Below, one piece after another: positions 26,451 through 35,452 of a stretch of 64,000 bases of DNA. Numbering within the stretch: the stretch's first letter is position 1; every line of letters starts with the position of its first letter. The notes beneath the pieces were generated by a model, which was not told where the DNA came from, did not search any database, and was given only the letters and a program-made list of their open reading frames with translations. The position numbers were made by a program, and so were the translations under genes. The stretch comes from Desulfobacterales bacterium (GTDB lineage: Bacteria > Desulfobacterota > Desulfobacteria > Desulfobacterales > JAQWFD01), in contig JAQWFD010000002.1 of NCBI GenBank assembly GCA_028704555.1, positions 1 through 64,000 on the forward strand. Reading direction: 5' to 3'.

Positions 26451-27707
26451 TCAGGATCGTATCTGCCCCTCACCCAGGACAACGAACTTGGTGGTGGTAA
26501 GTTCCTCAAGCCCCATGGGACCGAAGGCGTGCAGCTTGGATGTGCTGATACCGATTTCGGCACCCAGCCCGAGTTCCCCGCCGTCATTGAACCGCGTGGA
26601 GGCATTGACGATAACCACCGATGAATCCACTTGGCGGACAAATTGCCTGGCGCGCTGCTAATCTGATGTCACGATGGCTTCAGTATGGTTTGAGCTGTAC
26701 CGGGCGATATGAGAGATGGCCTCATTCATGTCCCGGACCACTTTTACGGCCAGGATAAGATCCAGATATTCGGCGGGCCAGTCAGATTCCTGAGCCGCCC
26801 TGGCGTCGGGAACCAGACGGCACGTTTCAGGACAGCCCCTGATTTCAACCCCTGCTGCCGCAAACCGTCCGGCCATGCGGGGTAGAAACCCCGGAGCCAC
26901 GGCTGAGTGAACCAGCATCGTTTCCAGGGCATTGCAGACTCCCGGCCGCTGAACCTTGGCATTAAAGCAGATATCCTCCGCCATTTGAAGGTCTGCTCCG
27001 TCATCCACGTATGCGTGACACACCCCTTTATAGTGCTTCAACACCGGAATTTTGGAATTTTCCACGACAAACCGAATCAGGCTCTCTCCTCCCCGGGGAA
27101 TGATCAGATCAATATATTCATCCTGTTTCAGCAGGCATTTAACGGCCTCCCGTTCGGTGACCGGAACGACCTGAACCGCTTCTCCGGGCAGACCGGACTG
27201 ACTCAGCACAGAGCTGATAATGCCGGCAAGTGCCTGGTTGGAATAAAACGCCTCGGACCCGCCCCGGAGGATCACCGCGTTGCCGGCTTTCAGGCAAAGG
27301 CCGGCCGCATCGATGGTGACATTGGGTCTGGACTCATAGATGATTCCGATGACGCCAAGCGGAATCCGCATTTTCGAGATCTGAAGCCCATTGGGCCTTA
27401 TCCAGGCACGGCTCATCGCGCCGACCGGATCATCCAGAACGGCGACCTCCCTCAGCCCGCCGGCCATCGATGCTATTGTTGAATCTGTCACCGTCAGCCG
27501 GTCGATCATGGCACTGGAAAGGCCTTTTTCCCTTGCCTTGACCAGATCCCTGCGGTTTTCCTCCTGAATATAAACGGCCTCCTGCTCCAGCTTATCCGCA
27601 ATCTGTTCCAGAACCGCGTTTTTCCGGGCGGAAGAACAACCGGCAATTTCCTTTGACGCCTGTCTGGCGGCCTTTGCCATAGTTACGATGGTCGATTCAA
27701 TCGACAT
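26451..27707 (-). pseudogene. proA: Glutamate-5-semialdehyde dehydrogenase interrupted by an in-frame amber codon
   Basis: The full frame encodes 418 positions, matching the roughly 417 residues of ProA, but codon 350 (26660-26658) is TAG. Residues before it include [27 protein letters not shown] and [14 protein letters not shown]. After it the family sequence resumes without a frame change: [20 protein letters not shown], then a normal TGA. ProA proteins usually have Tyr at this place, so a single TAT/TAC to TAG change explains it. The catalytic cysteine region ([12 protein letters not shown]) lies before the stop. Without read-through the last 68 residues are lost and proline synthesis would fail. 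It may be a true nonsense mutation, a sequencing error, or a suppressed codon. Confidence 0.85.
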
Positions 27708-27800
27708 ATCCTTACTCCTCTATTGCGGTAGTGTCTGAACGAAAAGTGCCAATTTCCCGGCAAGCGCCGGATTCCGATGAATACCTCGCCAGGAGATCCG

Positions 27801-28946
27801 TCATGGCAGAATGCATTCGGAAATGATCGCCAGGTTGTCCCTGTGTATGACTTCATCGTAGGGTTTAGAGCCCAGACGCTGTTGGATATCCGAAGATTTG
27901 AGGCCCTTGATCTTTCGGATATCTTCCGAGCCGTAATTGACAAGACCGGTTCCCAGTGGCAGTCCGTCTGCCGCCTTGAACGCCACAGGATCGCCGACAC
28001 CAAAATCACCATCGACATCGAGAATACCACTGGAGAGAAGGCTTTTACCGTTTGTCACTACGGCCTCGGCTGCACCGCTGTCAATATAGATCATGCCTTT
28101 GGGTTTCAGACTGAACGCAATCCAGCACTTGCGGCTGGTCAGTTTTCCTTTTCCGGGAAGAAAAAACGTTCCGTATTCCCGGCCTAAAAAAAGCAACGTC
28201 AGGATATCCGGCTCCGTTCCTTTTGCAATCACCATGGGGATACCGGCCGCGGTGACCTTTCTGGCCGCTTTAATTTTACTCAGCATACCGCCGGTACCGA
28301 GAGCGCCGGGTATTTCACCGGCAATTTTTTCAATATTTTTTGTAATTGAAGGAATATAGGAGATCAGTTCCGCTTCGGGGAAACTTCGGGGATCTTTGGT
28401 ATACACACCGTCGATATCGGTCAGATTGATCAGGATATCGGCATCCATCAAAATGGCAATCATTGCCGCAAGATTGTCATTATCGCCGAATTTGATTTCT
28501 TCAATCGAAACGGTGTCGTTTTCGTTGATAACCGGAATCACGCCCCATGACAGGAGGGTATTGATAGTATTACGGGCGTTTAGATATCGTTTCCGGTTGC
28601 TCAGGTCTTCTCCGGTCAACAGAATCTGAGCGGTTTTTTTCCGGTAACGGGCAAACGCCTTTTCGTATTCCAGAATAAGCCCGGCCTGGCCCACCGCGGA
28701 TACCGCCTGGCGCCTGGGTATCTCATCCGGCCTTCCGGGAAGCCCCACTTTTTTTACACCCAGCGCCATGGCGCCGGAGGACACCACAATCACCTCCAGC
28801 CCGCCGCCAATCAACTGGCAGATCTCATGACTGACCGACCGGATCAACTTCAGGTTTAATCCGTTTTTTTCGGAAAGAACGCCGCTTCCCAGTTTGATTA
28901 CAACACGTTTTGCGCTTTCAAAACACCGTTTTCGACTGTTATTCAT
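27801..28946 (-). CDS. proB: Glutamate 5-kinase with PUA domain
   Basis: 381 residues. The amino-acid kinase domain starts RVVIKLGSGVLS and has EVIVVSSGAMALG, NENDTVSIEEIKFGDNDNLAA and the LGTGGMLSKIKAA glycine loop. From about residue 275 a PUA domain follows (YIDSGAAEAVVTNGKSLL). ProB phosphorylates glutamate in the first step of proline synthesis and is normally inhibited by proline. It overlaps the end of obgE by eight bases, and proA follows after 93 bases. Confidence 0.95.
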   Translation of the reverse strand: MNNSRKRCFESAKRVVIKLGSGVLSEKNGLNLKLIRSVSHEICQLIGGGLEVIVVSSGAMALGVKKVGLPGRPDEIPRRQAVSAVGQAGLILEYEKAFARYRKKTAQILLTGEDLSNRKRYLNARNTINTLLSWGVIPVINENDTVSIEEIKFGDNDNLAAMIAILMDADILINLTDIDGVYTKDPRSFPEAELISYIPSITKNIEKIAGEIPGALGTGGMLSKIKAARKVTAAGIPMVIAKGTEPDILTLLFLGREYGTFFLPGKGKLTSRKCWIAFSLKPKGMIYIDSGAAEAVVTNGKSLLSSGILDVDGDFGVGDPVAFKAADGLPLGTGLVNYGSEDIRKIKGLKSSDIQQRLGSKPYDEVIHRDNLAIISECILP

Positions 28947-29940
28947 GGAGCCTGTCCAGCATTAGAACGATTTGGGATAGCAATGCATCAATTCCATGTC
29001 GGGTGGCCGCCGAGACTGATAAAACCGGTTTGTCTTTCAAAGCGTCCCTGAACCGTTGCGCCCCGACTTCCGCCCCGGGCACGTCCAGCTTGTTCAACAC
29101 GACGATCTGGGGCTTTTCCACCAGCAACTGGCTGTACTTCAGCAGCTCGGTATTGATGATATCATAGGCATGAAGGGGGGCGGCCGGGTCTATGGCGGCG
29201 GCATCAATCAGATGTACCAGTATGCGGGTCCGCTCAATATGCTTCAAAAATTGTATGCCAAGACCGATCCCCGTATGAGCGCCTTCGATCAACCCGGGGA
29301 TATCCGCAACAACAAATGGTTCACCCTGACCGGGTTTTACTACGCCCAGATTCGGAGTGATCGTGGTAAACGGATATTCGGCGATCTTCGGCTTTGCAGA
29401 AGAAATAACGCTGATCAGTGTGGATTTGCCGGCATTGGGCAATCCGACAATTCCGACATCGGCCAGCAGCTTCAGCTCCAGATTGAGAATCAGTGTCTGG
29501 CCGGATTCGCCCGGCTGGGCAAAACGGGGGGCACGGTTTGTAGACGTTTTAAAACGCAGATTTCCCTGCCCGCCTCTGCCGCCTTTGGCAATGACAAGGG
29601 TGTCTCCGGGTTCGACAAAATCCTTGATGACCTCTTGCGTACCGACATCGGTGACCAGGGTTCCGGGAGGAATTTCAATTACGATATTATCCCCCTTTTT
29701 TCCGGTTTTCTGTTTCCCCTGGCCATAGCCCCCATTTTGAGCCTTGAAAACCTTTTGATATCGGAAATGATACAGCGTCCGCTTCCGGAGACTTGCCACA
29801 AATATGACACTTCCCCCATCGCCGCCGTCACCTCCGTCCGGTCCGCCCAGGGGAATGAACTTCTCCCGTCTGAAACTGACGCAGCCTCTTCCACCGTTGC
29901 CGGACTGAACCGTCACTGTCGCTTCATCAATGAATTTCAC
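28939..29940 (-). CDS. obgE: Obg/CgtA GTPase
   Basis: 333 residues. The glycine-rich Obg fold is evident ([33 protein letters not shown]), followed by the G domain: G1 [12 protein letters not shown]2/G3 region [11 protein letters not shown] and [11 protein letters not shown]4 NKLD, G5 SAATRHG. Obg binds the 50S subunit and couples GTP level to ribosome assembly and stress response. The start overlaps the rpmA stop by four bases (ATGA), the usual rplU-rpmA-obgE arrangement. Confidence 0.96.
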   Translation of the reverse strand: MKFIDEATVTVQSGNGGRGCVSFRREKFIPLGGPDGGDGGDGGSVIFVASLRKRTLYHFRYQKVFKAQNGGYGQGKQKTGKKGDNIVIEIPPGTLVTDVGTQEVIKDFVEPGDTLVIAKGGRGGQGNLRFKTSTNRAPRFAQPGESGQTLILNLELKLLADVGIVGLPNAGKSTLISVISSAKPKIAEYPFTTITPNLGVVKPGQGEPFVVADIPGLIEGAHTGIGLGIQFLKHIERTRILVHLIDAAAIDPAAPLHAYDIINTELLKYSQLLVEKPQIVVLNKLDVPGAEVGAQRFRDALKDKPVLSVSAATRHGIDALLSQIVLMLDRLHE

Positions 29941-30191
29941 TCAGCGTAAACACTCGCTCTCTTACGTGAACGGCCGGATCGTTCGTAAGTTACGACCCCG
30001 TCGATTTTGGCAAACAGGGTATAATCCCTGCCAAGGCCGACATTTTCACCCGGATGAATCCGGGTGCCCACCTGACGGACCAGAATGCTGCCGGCAGTCA
30101 CCATCTGGCCGCCAAAACATTTAACGCCACGTCGCTGACCGTTACTGTCGCGACCATTTCTTGAACTTCCACCCGCTTTTTTATGTGCCAT
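29937..30191 (-). CDS. rpmA: 50S ribosomal protein L27
   Basis: 84 residues, with the flexible N-terminus [20 protein letters not shown] and [21 protein letters not shown] of bacterial L27. The tail reaches the peptidyl-transferase centre. No N-terminal presequence of the Firmicutes type is present. It follows rplU after about 206 bases, longer than usual, without a recognisable gene between them. Confidence 0.97.
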   Translation of the reverse strand: MAHKKAGGSSRNGRDSNGQRRGVKCFGGQMVTAGSILVRQVGTRIHPGENVGLGRDYTLFAKIDGVVTYERSGRSRKRASVYAE

Positions 30192-30397
30192 GGTTATAAC
30201 TCCTTACAAACCTTTCGGTATGATAGTTGACGGCTTCGTAAATGTCCGGTGTTCAGGTCATCTGGGCTTTTTAATATCACACAAACCCGATATCCTTCTG
30301 AAAAAACAGGGAATTTTCCCAATTTCCGCGACAGCCGGACCGGACCGTGTACACCGGGATCTGAGTCTTTTTTACGTTACCACCCGATTCGAACCTC

Positions 30398-30721
30398 TTA
30401 CAAACTCATCGAGGGTTGAATGCTGTCAATCTTAACTGCTGTAAACATCTGCCGGTGACCTATTTTCCGGCGATACCTTTTTCGACACTTATACTTGAAG
30501 GCAATAATTTTTTTACTCTTGCCCTGTTCGACGATATGCCCCTGAACCAGAACATTTTCCAGCACCGGCTGACCTAAAGACAGATTTTCACCGTCAGCCA
30601 GCAAAAGGACATTATCAAATGAGATGGAGCTTCCCACATCCCCGGCAAGCTTTTCGACTCGCAGCGTCTCGCCTTCCTCAACTTTATATTGTTTTCCGCC
30701 GGTTTTAACTACCGCGTACAT
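30398..30721 (-). CDS. rplU: 50S ribosomal protein L21
   Basis: 107 residues beginning MYAVVKTGGKQYKVEEGETLRVEKL and containing FKYKCRKRYRRKIGHRQMFT, both typical for L21, which binds 23S rRNA near L20. GGAGGGAC lies a few bases before the ATG. It is the first gene of the block running down to gpmI. Confidence 0.97.
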   Translation of the reverse strand: MYAVVKTGGKQYKVEEGETLRVEKLAGDVGSSISFDNVLLLADGENLSLGQPVLENVLVQGHIVEQGKSKKIIAFKYKCRKRYRRKIGHRQMFTAVKIDSIQPSMSL

Positions 30722-31084
30722 TTTCTGTCCCTCCTGTCATATAAAAATGATTGAGATAAATAAATCCAAAAAACATAAAAAATCACTGATTCCAAAAAAA
30801 TTGTCAAGAAAAAAATAAGTTCCCCTCTTCGCAGAAAACTCCCTTTCCCTGAAAATTTTCAATCGTATTGCCCAAACGGCATTTCAAATCATGAAACGAT
30901 CTATTTTAAATTCAATTGCCCATGAAATCAATTGATATTTATAAAAAAATGGGTTCCCGGTAGACTCCCCCCTGAAAACCATGTATAGCTTAGTGCCTGA
31001 ATGAGCCGATTTATTCTTATCCACCGGCTATCCGGCCCGAAGCTGTAACGATTGTTTTGCGATACCGTTAACATAGAGGGTTTC
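30722..31084. other. Divergent intergenic region upstream of rplU
   Basis: Strongly A+T-rich next to rplU. On the minus strand TTGACA at 30807-30802 is a good -35 box, but the matching -10 (GATTTT) is poor. The part towards 31084 has no gene or structure I can name. Confidence 0.4.
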
Positions 31085-31313
31085 ATGAATATTATCTTAG
31101 AGATCCTGACCATTTCATGGTCGATTTTCCGGGAATCTTCCATATATATGCTTTTCGTTTTTTTATGACCGGCGTACTGCACGCGTTTGTTCAACCCGAG
31201 CAGGTGGTTACGCTACCCGGGCAAAGGGCGTGTGCGCCCTGTGCTTCTTTCCGGAGCCGATCAAGACAGCCGCATCGATCCTGCCGGTTATTTTGCTTGC
31301 GACCTCGATCTGA
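31085..31313 (+). pseudogene. Decayed fragment of an ArsP/DUF318-type permease
   Basis: After GAGGG and an ATG at 31085, frame 1 encodes a hydrophobic start (MNIILEILTISWSIFRESSI) ending in LFVFL and then TGA. A shift at the T run (about 31151-31158) leads to MTGVLHAFVQPEQVV in another frame. A second shift gives RYPGKGRVRPVLLSG. Joined, these recall the first 50-60 residues of DUF318 permeases (LFGFLxAGLLHxF...RYLGKG), which are metal or organoarsenical exporters. The expected PLCSC motif never appears, so the rest is deleted or unrecognisable. I read it as a relic of a lost gene. Confidence 0.5.
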
Positions 31314-31421
31314 AAATTCTACAAGAGCAACAGCCCCTGTTCATGCCAGCGGCAGGGACGATGAATCGTTCAGCAGCCTGTTAAACGGCTCTTGAATACA
31401 TACGGTTTCTTATATTACGAT

Positions 31422-31437
31422 AAAGGAGGCTACGTTG
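31422..31437 (+). promoter_or_regulatory. Ribosome site that decides a TTG start
   Basis: AAAGGAGG (31422-31429) stands five bases before TTG 31435 of fdhD, and no comparable site precedes the next ATG. Confidence 0.7.
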
Positions 31438-32235
31438 GATATCTTCATGAATCATCAGGTTACATTCTGGCGCCCGGATTCCGAGGTACATGAATATCAT
31501 AAATTGGTGGTTGAAGAGCCCTTGTTCATCCACCTTCACAACAGCCCCATTTACACGACCATGCGAACCCCCGGCGATGAAATTGCCCTTGCTGCCGGTT
31601 TCTGTCTGTCTCAGGGAATCATAAACCACCCGGACGATGTCGAATCGTTTGACTTTGACGACAAAACAGCGCCCAATCTCGTCAACGTCACATTAAAATC
31701 TTCTGCCCGGGGAAAAACCGGCGGTCGGTACAAAGAAGGGTTTGAGGTTCATGAACCTGACCGCGGCTGCGCAGAGCGGCTGATCGATGAGCTGTTCCGA
31801 AGCGTTGGACCAGCTTCGGACAATCATCCCATCGACATTGCCCGCGCGTTTGAATGCATTGATACATTGTCGGACCATCAGGAGCTGCGCCGGTTTACCA
31901 GAGCATCCCATGCCGCTGCGGCATACAGCTCACACTATGACCTGCTGTCGGTTTCCGAAGATGTGGGGCGGCATAATGCGCTGGATAAATCGATCGGGAA
32001 GCTGCTGCTTTCCGGCGGACTTCCTCAGACGGCATTTCTGGCGCTTTCCTCCCGTATCAGCTTTGAACTGGTTCAAAAAGCGGCCAGGGCACATATTCCG
32101 ACAATCATTTCCGTTTCAAGGCCGACCGCTTTTGCCGTAAGACTTGCCTCAAAACTGAATATGACACTGGCCTGCCTTGCCAAAGGACCGGGTCTTTATA
32201 TCTTTTGCGGACATCACCGCCTGACCGATTCGTAA
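31435..32235 (+). CDS. fdhD: FdhD-like formate dehydrogenase accessory protein lacking the cysteine motif
   Basis: 266 residues of the FdhD/NarQ family, whose members carry sulfur from a cysteine desulfurase to the molybdenum cofactor of formate dehydrogenase. Recognisable segments are VEEPLFIHLHNSPIYTTMRT, PGDEIALAAGFCLSQGII, SVSEDVGRHNALDKSIGKLL and SRISFELVQKAARA. The CGxCG sequence that carries the sulfur in E. coli FdhD is missing; the region reads SSARGKTGGRYKEG. It may use another residue (CA in RGCAERL) or have a different job. The start is TTG at 31435, five bases after a near-perfect AAAGGAGG; ATG 31447 has no such site. fdhE lies far away at 63065. Confidence 0.85.
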   Translation: MDIFMNHQVTFWRPDSEVHEYHKLVVEEPLFIHLHNSPIYTTMRTPGDEIALAAGFCLSQGIINHPDDVESFDFDDKTAPNLVNVTLKSSARGKTGGRYKEGFEVHEPDRGCAERLIDELFRSVGPASDNHPIDIARAFECIDTLSDHQELRRFTRASHAAAAYSSHYDLLSVSEDVGRHNALDKSIGKLLLSGGLPQTAFLALSSRISFELVQKAARAHIPTIISVSRPTAFAVRLASKLNMTLACLAKGPGLYIFCGHHRLTDS

Positions 32236-32315
32236 TAAACGCAATGCATCGCGCCGGATTCCGATACGCCGATAGCCGATGACAGGAAATCAGCCGCTGT
32301 TTAACCCGCGATGAA

Positions 32316-32933
32316 TCAGAGATCGAGAATGGTTTCCAGTTCCTTTAAGCTGCTGATATGATAATCGGCGGACAAAGATGGATTGCCGTATGCCGCCAGG
32401 GGGATACCCGCTGCTTTTGCGGCCTGTTCATCCAGCAGGGAATCTCCGACATACAATGCCTGATCGGATTGAATATTAAAAAAATTCAAAACCCTGAGCA
32501 ACGCTTCCGGATGAGGTTTTGGATAAACGACATCCATGGCGCTGACCACCAGGTCAAACGAGTCCTCCAATTGATACGCTTCGAGTACCCGGCGCATGGT
32601 ATCGGTCCGGTTGGTCGCGATGGCGGTCTTGAAATCCGGCCGGAGTCGTTTAAGCAGAGGCCTTAAATAAGGCTCAATTTTCATATGCGGGATAAAGGCC
32701 TCATAGCCCATTTTTTTACTGTAAGATTTGGCTTCATCCACCCGCTGATCTCCTGCAAACAGATAAAAAATGGCTTCATCCGTGGTATGCATATGCACAT
32801 AGGCAAACTGGCCGTCTGTCATATCCGCCTTGCCGAAATGGTTCAGAATATGGTTAAAATAGCTTCTGTTGGCATTTGCCGAGTCGAACAGCACCCCGTC
32901 ACAGTCAAACGCAATCACTTTCGTCGAATTCAC
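32316..32933 (-). CDS. HAD-superfamily phosphatase (phosphoglycolate phosphatase-like)
   Basis: About 205 residues. Motif I is IAFDCDGVLFDS, motif II TAIATNRTD, a lysine follows in VYPKPHPEAL, and motif IV is LYVGDSLLDEQAA, the layout of small-molecule HAD phosphatases with a helical cap. Phosphoglycolate, pyrophosphate or a sugar phosphate could be the substrate. GTG 32933 is preferred as the start because GAGGT precedes it and it lies only seven bases after the upstream stop. The frame is open further upstream into the DUF1573 gene. Confidence 0.85.
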   Translation of the reverse strand: MNSTKVIAFDCDGVLFDSANANRSYFNHILNHFGKADMTDGQFAYVHMHTTDEAIFYLFAGDQRVDEAKSYSKKMGYEAFIPHMKIEPYLRPLLKRLRPDFKTAIATNRTDTMRRVLEAYQLEDSFDLVVSAMDVVYPKPHPEALLRVLNFFNIQSDQALYVGDSLLDEQAAKAAGIPLAAYGNPSLSADYHISSLKELETILDL

Positions 32934-32940
32934 TTTTACC

Positions 32941-33666
32941 TCAGTTGACTTTTCCCCGCACGGTTTCCAGAATATTGCCATAGACATTGATAACCAGTTC
33001 AGGCCGGACCGGGCTGTCGGTTTTTAAATAGATCAGATCATAGTATCGGGCTTTTTGCTGCTTTTTGTTCGTGACGGTCAGCACATATTTGGTTATGTCC
33101 GCTTCTATCGTTTCTTTCAGGTCCAGCGTGACATGCCTGCCATCCTTTGCCCTCAGCCCCGTAATTTTGAACGCATATTTTTTTTCAGGAACAATCGAAA
33201 CCTGCGCGCTGATCTCCGTGTCCGCGGCGCCGACCAACCGGACAATTTTCGGATTGATGGTTACCACGTTTTCCACCATGCCGGTGATCGTCAGCGTGCG
33301 GGAAGGCTGCTGCGGGTCATCCGTCTTCACCGCGATATTTTTTGTAAGTTTTTTTCCGCCATAGCCTCTGGTATTGACTTTAATTATAATTTTTCCCTCG
33401 CCGCCGGCAGGGATCTGTCGTGAATAAAAGACAGTGGTGCAGCCTCAGCCGCTTTTGACTTTCTGAATATTTAACGTGGCATCACCGGTATTTTTTACAA
33501 TAAAATCATGCATAATCTCAGGGCCATCCGGTGTCGTCCGGAATTCATAACGGGTGTCTGAAAAACTGGCTGCCGGAGACGGCGCCTGCTGTGCCAACGA
33601 ACAGACCGTCTCAACAATCAGCAGACAGCAAAAAAATATAGCCGCATGGCATACTCTCAATTTCAT
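32941..33666 (-). CDS. Exported DUF1573 protein, candidate selenoprotein (UGA at 33447-33445)
   Basis: Read through one in-frame TGA this is 241 residues: a signal peptide (MKLRVCHAAIFFCCLLIVET...), then a DUF1573 beta-sandwich (HDFIVKNTGDATLNIQKVKSG), codon 74 TGA, then GCTTVFYSRQIPAGGEGKIII and ITGMV. DUF1573 proteins have CGCT just here, so the UGA replaces the first cysteine and the product would contain Sec-Gly-Cys, a redox-like motif. Homology continues in the same frame without a gap. AAGGAG precedes the ATG. A weak SECIS candidate lies at 33413-33394. If not Sec, it is a pseudogene by a Cys-to-stop change. The domain is thought to be periplasmic, with unknown role. It sits 43 bases after the pyruvate-kinase-like gene. 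Confidence 0.72.
33394..33413 (-). promoter_or_regulatory. Candidate SECIS hairpin of the DUF1573 gene
   Basis: On the minus strand UCCCU pairs with AGGGA around a 10-base loop beginning with G. The loop starts 37 bases after the UGA (36 bases between), at the far edge of the bacterial SECIS range. Only five base pairs are certain, so this is weaker than the hdrA hairpin. Confidence 0.35.
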
Positions 33667-33709
33667 GAGCAGCTCCTTGATTTTAACGGGATCGGCCGTG
33701 TTCCGCGGG

Positions 33710-34258
33710 TTAAAAGTGTCTCGGTTTGCAGATGATCTCGTGTATTTTCATATCAAAAAAATTGGACTGATGAGCAGGCGTTAACACCAGTGCGGTGTCC
33801 ACACCGCCCGATGTTCCCCCGATGGCGATGATATTTTTCCCTGACAATGCCCCTGCGTCCGCGGCCATGATCGCCACCTCAACAGCAACTTTCGTGCCCT
33901 GCCCGAACAGCCTTAAGGTATCGGCAATCAAAAGCGCGGGGTAGGCCCCCGAATACTTTTTAGCCACCGACCGTTCAATACCCGACAGCGCATGGGTAGC
34001 CGAAACAATCGTAACCCCCTTTCGGGTCAGGTCCTCCCGGACCTCGGCGGGCATGACCGATTCAAAGGGCTTGATGACGCCGCAGTGATACGTTACGGCA
34101 ACAATCCTTACATCCTTGAAGATGTCCAGCGCCTTGCGGGCGCTGCCGCCCCTTGTAGACGAAATAACCACCTCATCGATGCCCAGCTCTATTGCCCGCT
34201 GACAAGCACACATCAATGTCTTCTCCGTATTGACACTTCCTGCTGCTTCAAAATACAT
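33710..34258 (-). CDS. Stand-alone pyruvate kinase C-terminal-domain protein
   Basis: 182 residues starting MYFEAAGSVNTEKTLMCACQRA, with VVISSTRGGSARKAL and VAVTYHCGVIKPFE. This resembles the regulatory C-terminal domain of pyruvate kinase without a catalytic barrel. Such proteins are common in anaerobes and archaea; their role is unknown, perhaps sensing phosphorylated ligands. The frame runs to 34294, but ATG 34258 has GAGGAG seven bases upstream. It heads a minus-strand trio with the DUF1573 and HAD genes. Confidence 0.8.
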   Translation of the reverse strand: MYFEAAGSVNTEKTLMCACQRAIELGIDEVVISSTRGGSARKALDIFKDVRIVAVTYHCGVIKPFESVMPAEVREDLTRKGVTIVSATHALSGIERSVAKKYSGAYPALLIADTLRLFGQGTKVAVEVAIMAADAGALSGKNIIAIGGTSGGVDTALVLTPAHQSNFFDMKIHEIICKPRHF

Positions 34259-34594
34259 GTAACCGCTCCTCAGGTATCCGGACAGATTTATCAATAAAAT
34301 ACAGCCAGATACCAGTTATCATCAATTGAAATTATCCGGTAAAGACCGGATTTTTGGACAAGCACGGTAAAACAGCTGAATAAAAAAAACCGTTTACTGC
34401 CGCAGACGCTTCAACAGATTCATATCTGTTCATTATCGTTTATAATAACTTCAGGGCCTCGGCAAGGATGAATTTCACCGCCCGGCCTGTCTTTTTATCC
34501 GTCTGAAATTTATTCTTGCCGGGACCCTTATATTGTATTACAAAAACTTTTTCAGTCAATACTTTTGAATCTCATTCAACCGGGAACCTTCGCT

Positions 34595-35452
34595 ATGTTC
34601 ATTGATTTTCATACACATATATTTCCAAAAGAGATCCGTGACCATCGGGAACAATTTTTCGCCGCCGAACCGGAATTTAAACTGCTCTACAGCCTGCCCG
34701 GTTCGAAAATGGCCAGCTGCAGGGAGCTTTTGGATTCCATGGACCGCCATCGGGTGGACCGTTCCGTCATATTCGGATTCCCATGGAAAAACCCGGACCT
34801 GTGCAAAAAGCATAATGATTATATCCTGAAATCGGTCGCTGCGTTTCCGGATCGTCTGACCGGTTTTTGCTGCGTAGATCCATTTCACCCGCAGGCAGTA
34901 GAAGAAATCGACCGGTGCAGGCGCTGTGGGATGAAGGGCGTGGGTGAGCTTGCCTTTTATCAGACGGGAATCTCGATGAAGGCAGTCACCGAACTGGAAC
35001 CGGTCATGTCCTTTTGCCGTAAAAACCATCTTCCCGTCTTGATCCACACCAATGAGCCGGTCGGCCATCACTATCCGGGCAAAATGCCCGTCGGTTTAAA
35101 GGACATCGATCAGCTGATCAGCCGATTCCGAAACAACACCCTCATTCTTGCCCATTGGGGGGGGGGACTGTTTTTTTTCATGCTTTTGAAACGGGAAATG
35201 AAAGACAAGTTCAGCAATGTGTATCTGGATACGGCCGCATCCCCCTTTCTGTATGATTCCGGAATCTATCAGATCGCATCCCGTATTATCGGCAGCCGGA
35301 AGATTCTGTTTGGAAGTGATTTCCCGCTGTTGAGTCCGTCCAGGTATTTAACCGAGATGGAACAGGCCGGTCTGTCAACCGGAGATCTGGACAATATCTG
35401 CGGGTTGAATGCTCTCAGGCTTCTTGGCCGGACGGCCGATATCAGATGCTGA
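34595..35452 (+). CDS. Amidohydrolase-2 family metal-dependent hydrolase
   Basis: 285 residues. The start IDFHTHIFP is the HxH metal motif of the amidohydrolase barrel. LPVLIHTNEPVGHHYPG gives a further metal-site histidine, LILAHWGGG another, and LFGSDFPLLSP the conserved Asp. Relatives include decarboxylases (ACMSD-type) and hydrolases of cyclic amides or lactones; the reaction here is unknown. The frame opens at TTG 34565, but ATG 34595 matches the family start. It is a lone gene, followed after 36 bases by a family-1 repeat. Confidence 0.85.
   Translation: MFIDFHTHIFPKEIRDHREQFFAAEPEFKLLYSLPGSKMASCRELLDSMDRHRVDRSVIFGFPWKNPDLCKKHNDYILKSVAAFPDRLTGFCCVDPFHPQAVEEIDRCRRCGMKGVGELAFYQTGISMKAVTELEPVMSFCRKNHLPVLIHTNEPVGHHYPGKMPVGLKDIDQLISRFRNNTLILAHWGGGLFFFMLLKREMKDKFSNVYLDTAASPFLYDSGIYQIASRIIGSRKILFGSDFPLLSPSRYLTEMEQAGLSTGDLDNICGLNALRLLGRTADIRC

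Noticed and set aside
26658..26660. Pyrrolysine at the proA amber codon
   Set aside because: TAG is also used as an ordinary terminal stop in this window (for example at 224, 11613 and 14097), and the position normally holds Tyr, a single-base change away. Kept only as a remote alternative.
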